A DNA stretch of 64,000 nucleotides from contig NZ_QICI01000071.1 in assembly GCF_004119445.1 (NCBI RefSeq), positions 1 through 64,000 of the forward strand. The letters are read 5' to 3'. Source of the DNA: Chryseobacterium sp. CH21. GTDB lineage: Bacteria > Bacteroidota > Bacteroidia > Flavobacteriales > Weeksellaceae. Position 1 is the first letter of the stretch. Each line of letters begins with the position of its first letter. A program made the translations under genes and the position numbers. Below are positions 61,857 through 64,000 of the stretch, in pieces. The notes below the pieces were generated by a model. It saw only the letters and a program-made list of their open reading frames with translations. It searched no databases and was not told where the DNA came from.

Positions 61857-64000
61857 ATGTTAAACAATAACTCCCAAAAACACTATCTTTTATTTTTTTT
61901 CCTGATCCTCTCCGGTTCCGTATGTGCTCAAAACCGGGCCAGCGGCAAGATTGTTGACGAAAAAAACAATAAAGAACTCAGTAAAGTTGATATTTTTATC
62001 AACAACGACAAAACATCTTCCCTGACGACCACTTCAGGTAATTTCACTATTCAGTCAGACAGCATCATTCAAAAGTTAAAATTCTCCAGAAAAGGGTATA
62101 CTACAGAAACGCTTGACATTACTTCTGAAAATGCTGATCATATTTTCGTACAGCTATCACAGGCAAAAGTAAGTGACATTCAGGAAATTGTCCTTCAAAG
62201 CGGTAAAACAAAATACAAGAGCAAAAAAGAAAACCCAGCTTATGCTATCATGCAGAAAGTCTGGTCACATAAAAGAAACAATGGTCTTGAGAAATTCGAT
62301 ACTTATTCTTACAAAGAATACGAAAAGACCCAGTTTGATCTTAACAACATAGACAGTACGTTTATGAAGAAAAAGATTTTCAACAAACTGGATTTCATTT
62401 TCAGCTACGCTGATTCTACCGCAAGCGGAAGATTGGGACTTCCTATTTTTCTGAATGAAGCCGTTTATGAAAATTATGGTAAAAACAGACCGGATAAAGA
62501 CAGCAAAAGAACATTGGTTGCTCAAAAAACATCTGGCTTTCAAGACAATCAGGTGATTACAGTTTCAGCAAAAAACCTGTACCGTGATATTAATATCTAC
62601 GACAATACCCTGAATTATTTCGACATTGGTTTTCAAAGCCCTGTCGGAACTGATGGTTTCAGCACTTACGACTATAGCTTGATGGATACCATTACCATTC
62701 GTGGTGAAAAGGCTTTTCAGATCAGATATCAGCCAAAGAGAAAAGACATCCTTGCATTTCAGGGAAACCTTTATATAGACACAGATACTTATGCTGTGCT
62801 AGGAGCAACATTAAAATCTACACAGAAAATCAATGTCAACTTTGTCAACAGTGTATATACTCAGTTAGAATATGACAATCCTGATGATGAAACATTTCTT
62901 CCTAAAAAATTGATCACTGAATTTGAAATGAGCCCTTTTTCAAAAAAGAAAGGATCTAAAAGTATTATTGCCAAAAGATCAGTAGATTATTCCGATTATC
63001 AATTTAATAAACCTCTTGATCCGAAAGTATTCAAACGCACCGAAGAAGAATATGAAGACAAGTTCACCAATAAAGACGATGCATATTGGGTAAAAGCCAG
63101 ACCTGATACACTATCCAAATCAGAGCAGGGCGTTTATAACATGCTTGATCAGCTTCAGCAGACTCCAAAATTCAACAGGATGGTAAAACTGTTTGAAACA
63201 TTAGGTTCACGCTATTATAATGCCTTTAAAGGAATAGATATTGGGCCTATCTTCTCTATTTACGGAAGAAATGAAGTAGAAGGTGACAGAATAAGATTAG
63301 GAGCCAGAACTTATTTCGGATTGAATGATACCTGGAGAGCGCAGTTTTACACAGCGTATGGGTTCAAAGACCAACAGTTTAAATATGGAGTGGAAGCAAG
63401 ATATATGTTCAATAAGCTTAACCGCTTTATGATTGGAGCAGGAACCAGCAGAGATATTGTTCAGCTTGGGGGACAGCTTACATCAGGTGATGGTGTTACG
63501 CCGCAATCCTCATCTACCAGTACCTTTTTTGCAAGAGGAGAAAACATTTCTTTAAGTTCTGTAAACAAAACAAGTGTTTTTGCTGCTATTGAACCATGGA
63601 AGAACTTCCAGATAAGAGTAGACGGAGTGATGCAGAGCATTAAATCTGCCATTCCGGAGAAATTCAACCTGATGTATTATAAGGACGGACAGTTGAGACA
63701 AACAGTTAATGACTCGCACGTTACCATCAGTTTAATTGCCAAACCTGGCGCAAAATTCTCACAAACTGGTATTGACCGCTACCAAGCCAGAAACTTAGCT
63801 CCAACTATCGTTTTAAGATATACACGAGGTATTGAAGGATTATTTAATGCCGATTTCAATTATGACAAACTTCAATTCATGCTTTATAAGCCGTTTTTAA
63901 TTGGAAATATGGGAAAATTAGTGGTTAACTTCGAAGCTGGAAAGAACTTCAATACAGTTCCTTTGGCACTACAGAATATTATTCCTGCCAACCTTTCATA
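61857..64000 (+). CDS. DUF5686 / carboxypeptidase-regulatory-like outer-membrane protein (cut by window edge)
   Basis: An open frame of 714 codons from ATG 61857 (or the in-frame ATG at 61854) that runs off the window. It begins with a signal peptide (YLLFFFLILSGSVCAQ), then a carboxypeptidase D regulatory-like Ig domain (about 25-105, ASGKIVDEKNNKELSKVDIF), then the DUF5686 region (about 120-470, NPAYAIMQKVWSHKRNN is its hallmark entry) and the start of a C-terminal barrel (GARTYFGLNDTWRAQFYTAYGFKD). The full family length is about 830 residues, so some 115 are missing. The function is unknown; an outer-membrane location is likely. A -7 element TACATTTG lies at 61750-61757. Confidence 0.88.
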   Translation, partial: MLNNNSQKHYLLFFFLILSGSVCAQNRASGKIVDEKNNKELSKVDIFINNDKTSSLTTTSGNFTIQSDSIIQKLKFSRKGYTTETLDITSENADHIFVQLSQAKVSDIQEIVLQSGKTKYKSKKENPAYAIMQKVWSHKRNNGLEKFDTYSYKEYEKTQFDLNNIDSTFMKKKIFNKLDFIFSYADSTASGRLGLPIFLNEAVYENYGKNRPDKDSKRTLVAQKTSGFQDNQVITVSAKNLYRDINIYDNTLNYFDIGFQSPVGTDGFSTYDYSLMDTITIRGEKAFQIRYQPKRKDILAFQGNLYIDTDTYAVLGATLKSTQKINVNFVNSVYTQLEYDNPDDETFLPKKLITEFEMSPFSKKKGSKSIIAKRSVDYSDYQFNKPLDPKVFKRTEEEYEDKFTNKDDAYWVKARPDTLSKSEQGVYNMLDQLQQTPKFNRMVKLFETLGSRYYNAFKGIDIGPIFSIYGRNEVEGDRIRLGARTYFGLNDTWRAQFYTAYGFKDQQFKYGVEARYMFNKLNRFMIGAGTSRDIVQLGGQLTSGDGVTPQSSSTSTFFARGENISLSSVNKTSVFAAIEPWKNFQIRVDGVMQSIKSAIPEKFNLMYYKDGQLRQTVNDSHVTISLIAKPGAKFSQTGIDRYQARNLAPTIVLRYTRGIEGLFNADFNYDKLQFMLYKPFLIGNMGKLVVNFEAGKNFNTVPLALQNIIPANLS

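Noticed and set aside
1..64000. CRISPR array, prophage or integrative element
   Set aside because: No evenly spaced direct repeats, integrase, phage structural genes or att-like duplication at the tRNAs (apart from the duplicated tRNA-Asn unit) are visible. The IS fragment at 1-171 is the only mobile gene.

Overview
The window looks like a chromosomal segment of a Chryseobacterium-type member of the Flavobacteriales (Bacteroidota). The DNA is AT-rich. Promoters match the Bacteroidota form (TTG, about 20 nt, TAnnTTTG). Several secreted proteins end in type IX secretion (T9SS) sorting tails. Families largely confined to this group are present (DUF4835, DUF5687, DUF5686, FISUMP, Bacteroidota RpoZ and LptE).

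Layout. 1-171 is the start of an IS4-type transposase cut by the window edge. 351-17012 (mostly minus) carries a T9SS metallopeptidase, a prolyl oligopeptidase, prfA, a SAM-riboswitch-controlled TonB receptor plus amino acid permease, a secreted GH13 amylase-like enzyme and a FISUMP surface protein. 17147-24440 holds an AraC regulator, divergent class I and class II fumarases, and an ECF sigma / anti-sigma / outer-membrane protein module. At 24686 is a small Cys-rich double-glycine peptide. 24953-28097 is a DUF5687 / ABC ATPase / DyP peroxidase operon behind a perfect palindrome. 28173-33569 is a conserved block (recN, DUF4835, coaBC, rpoZ, bamD). 33672-37069 has TetR, TatD, TcdA-like, rnpA and DUF4126 genes. 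37110-44461 reads as one long minus-strand operon from miaB through a sigma-54 activator and lptE to a large TPR protein. Then come two tandem TonB-C-like proteins, poxB, lysA with an attenuator-like leader, a DEDDh exonuclease and a HerA-like ATPase. 52306-54034 is a sulfur-type operon (MBL-rhodanese, thioredoxin). 55689-64000 has rseP, two identical tRNA-Asn units flanking a tricorn-like protease, and a truncated DUF5686 protein.

Most notable: (1) a SAM-I riboswitch in front of a TonB receptor/permease pair; (2) a leader peptide, antiterminator and terminator directly before lysA; (3) the double-glycine six-Cys peptide; (4) seven apparent one-base losses, six in or next to short homopolymer runs, which break or shift five genes including rpoZ. 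Item 4 is most simply explained by sequence error, so the broken genes should not be read as real losses without checking.
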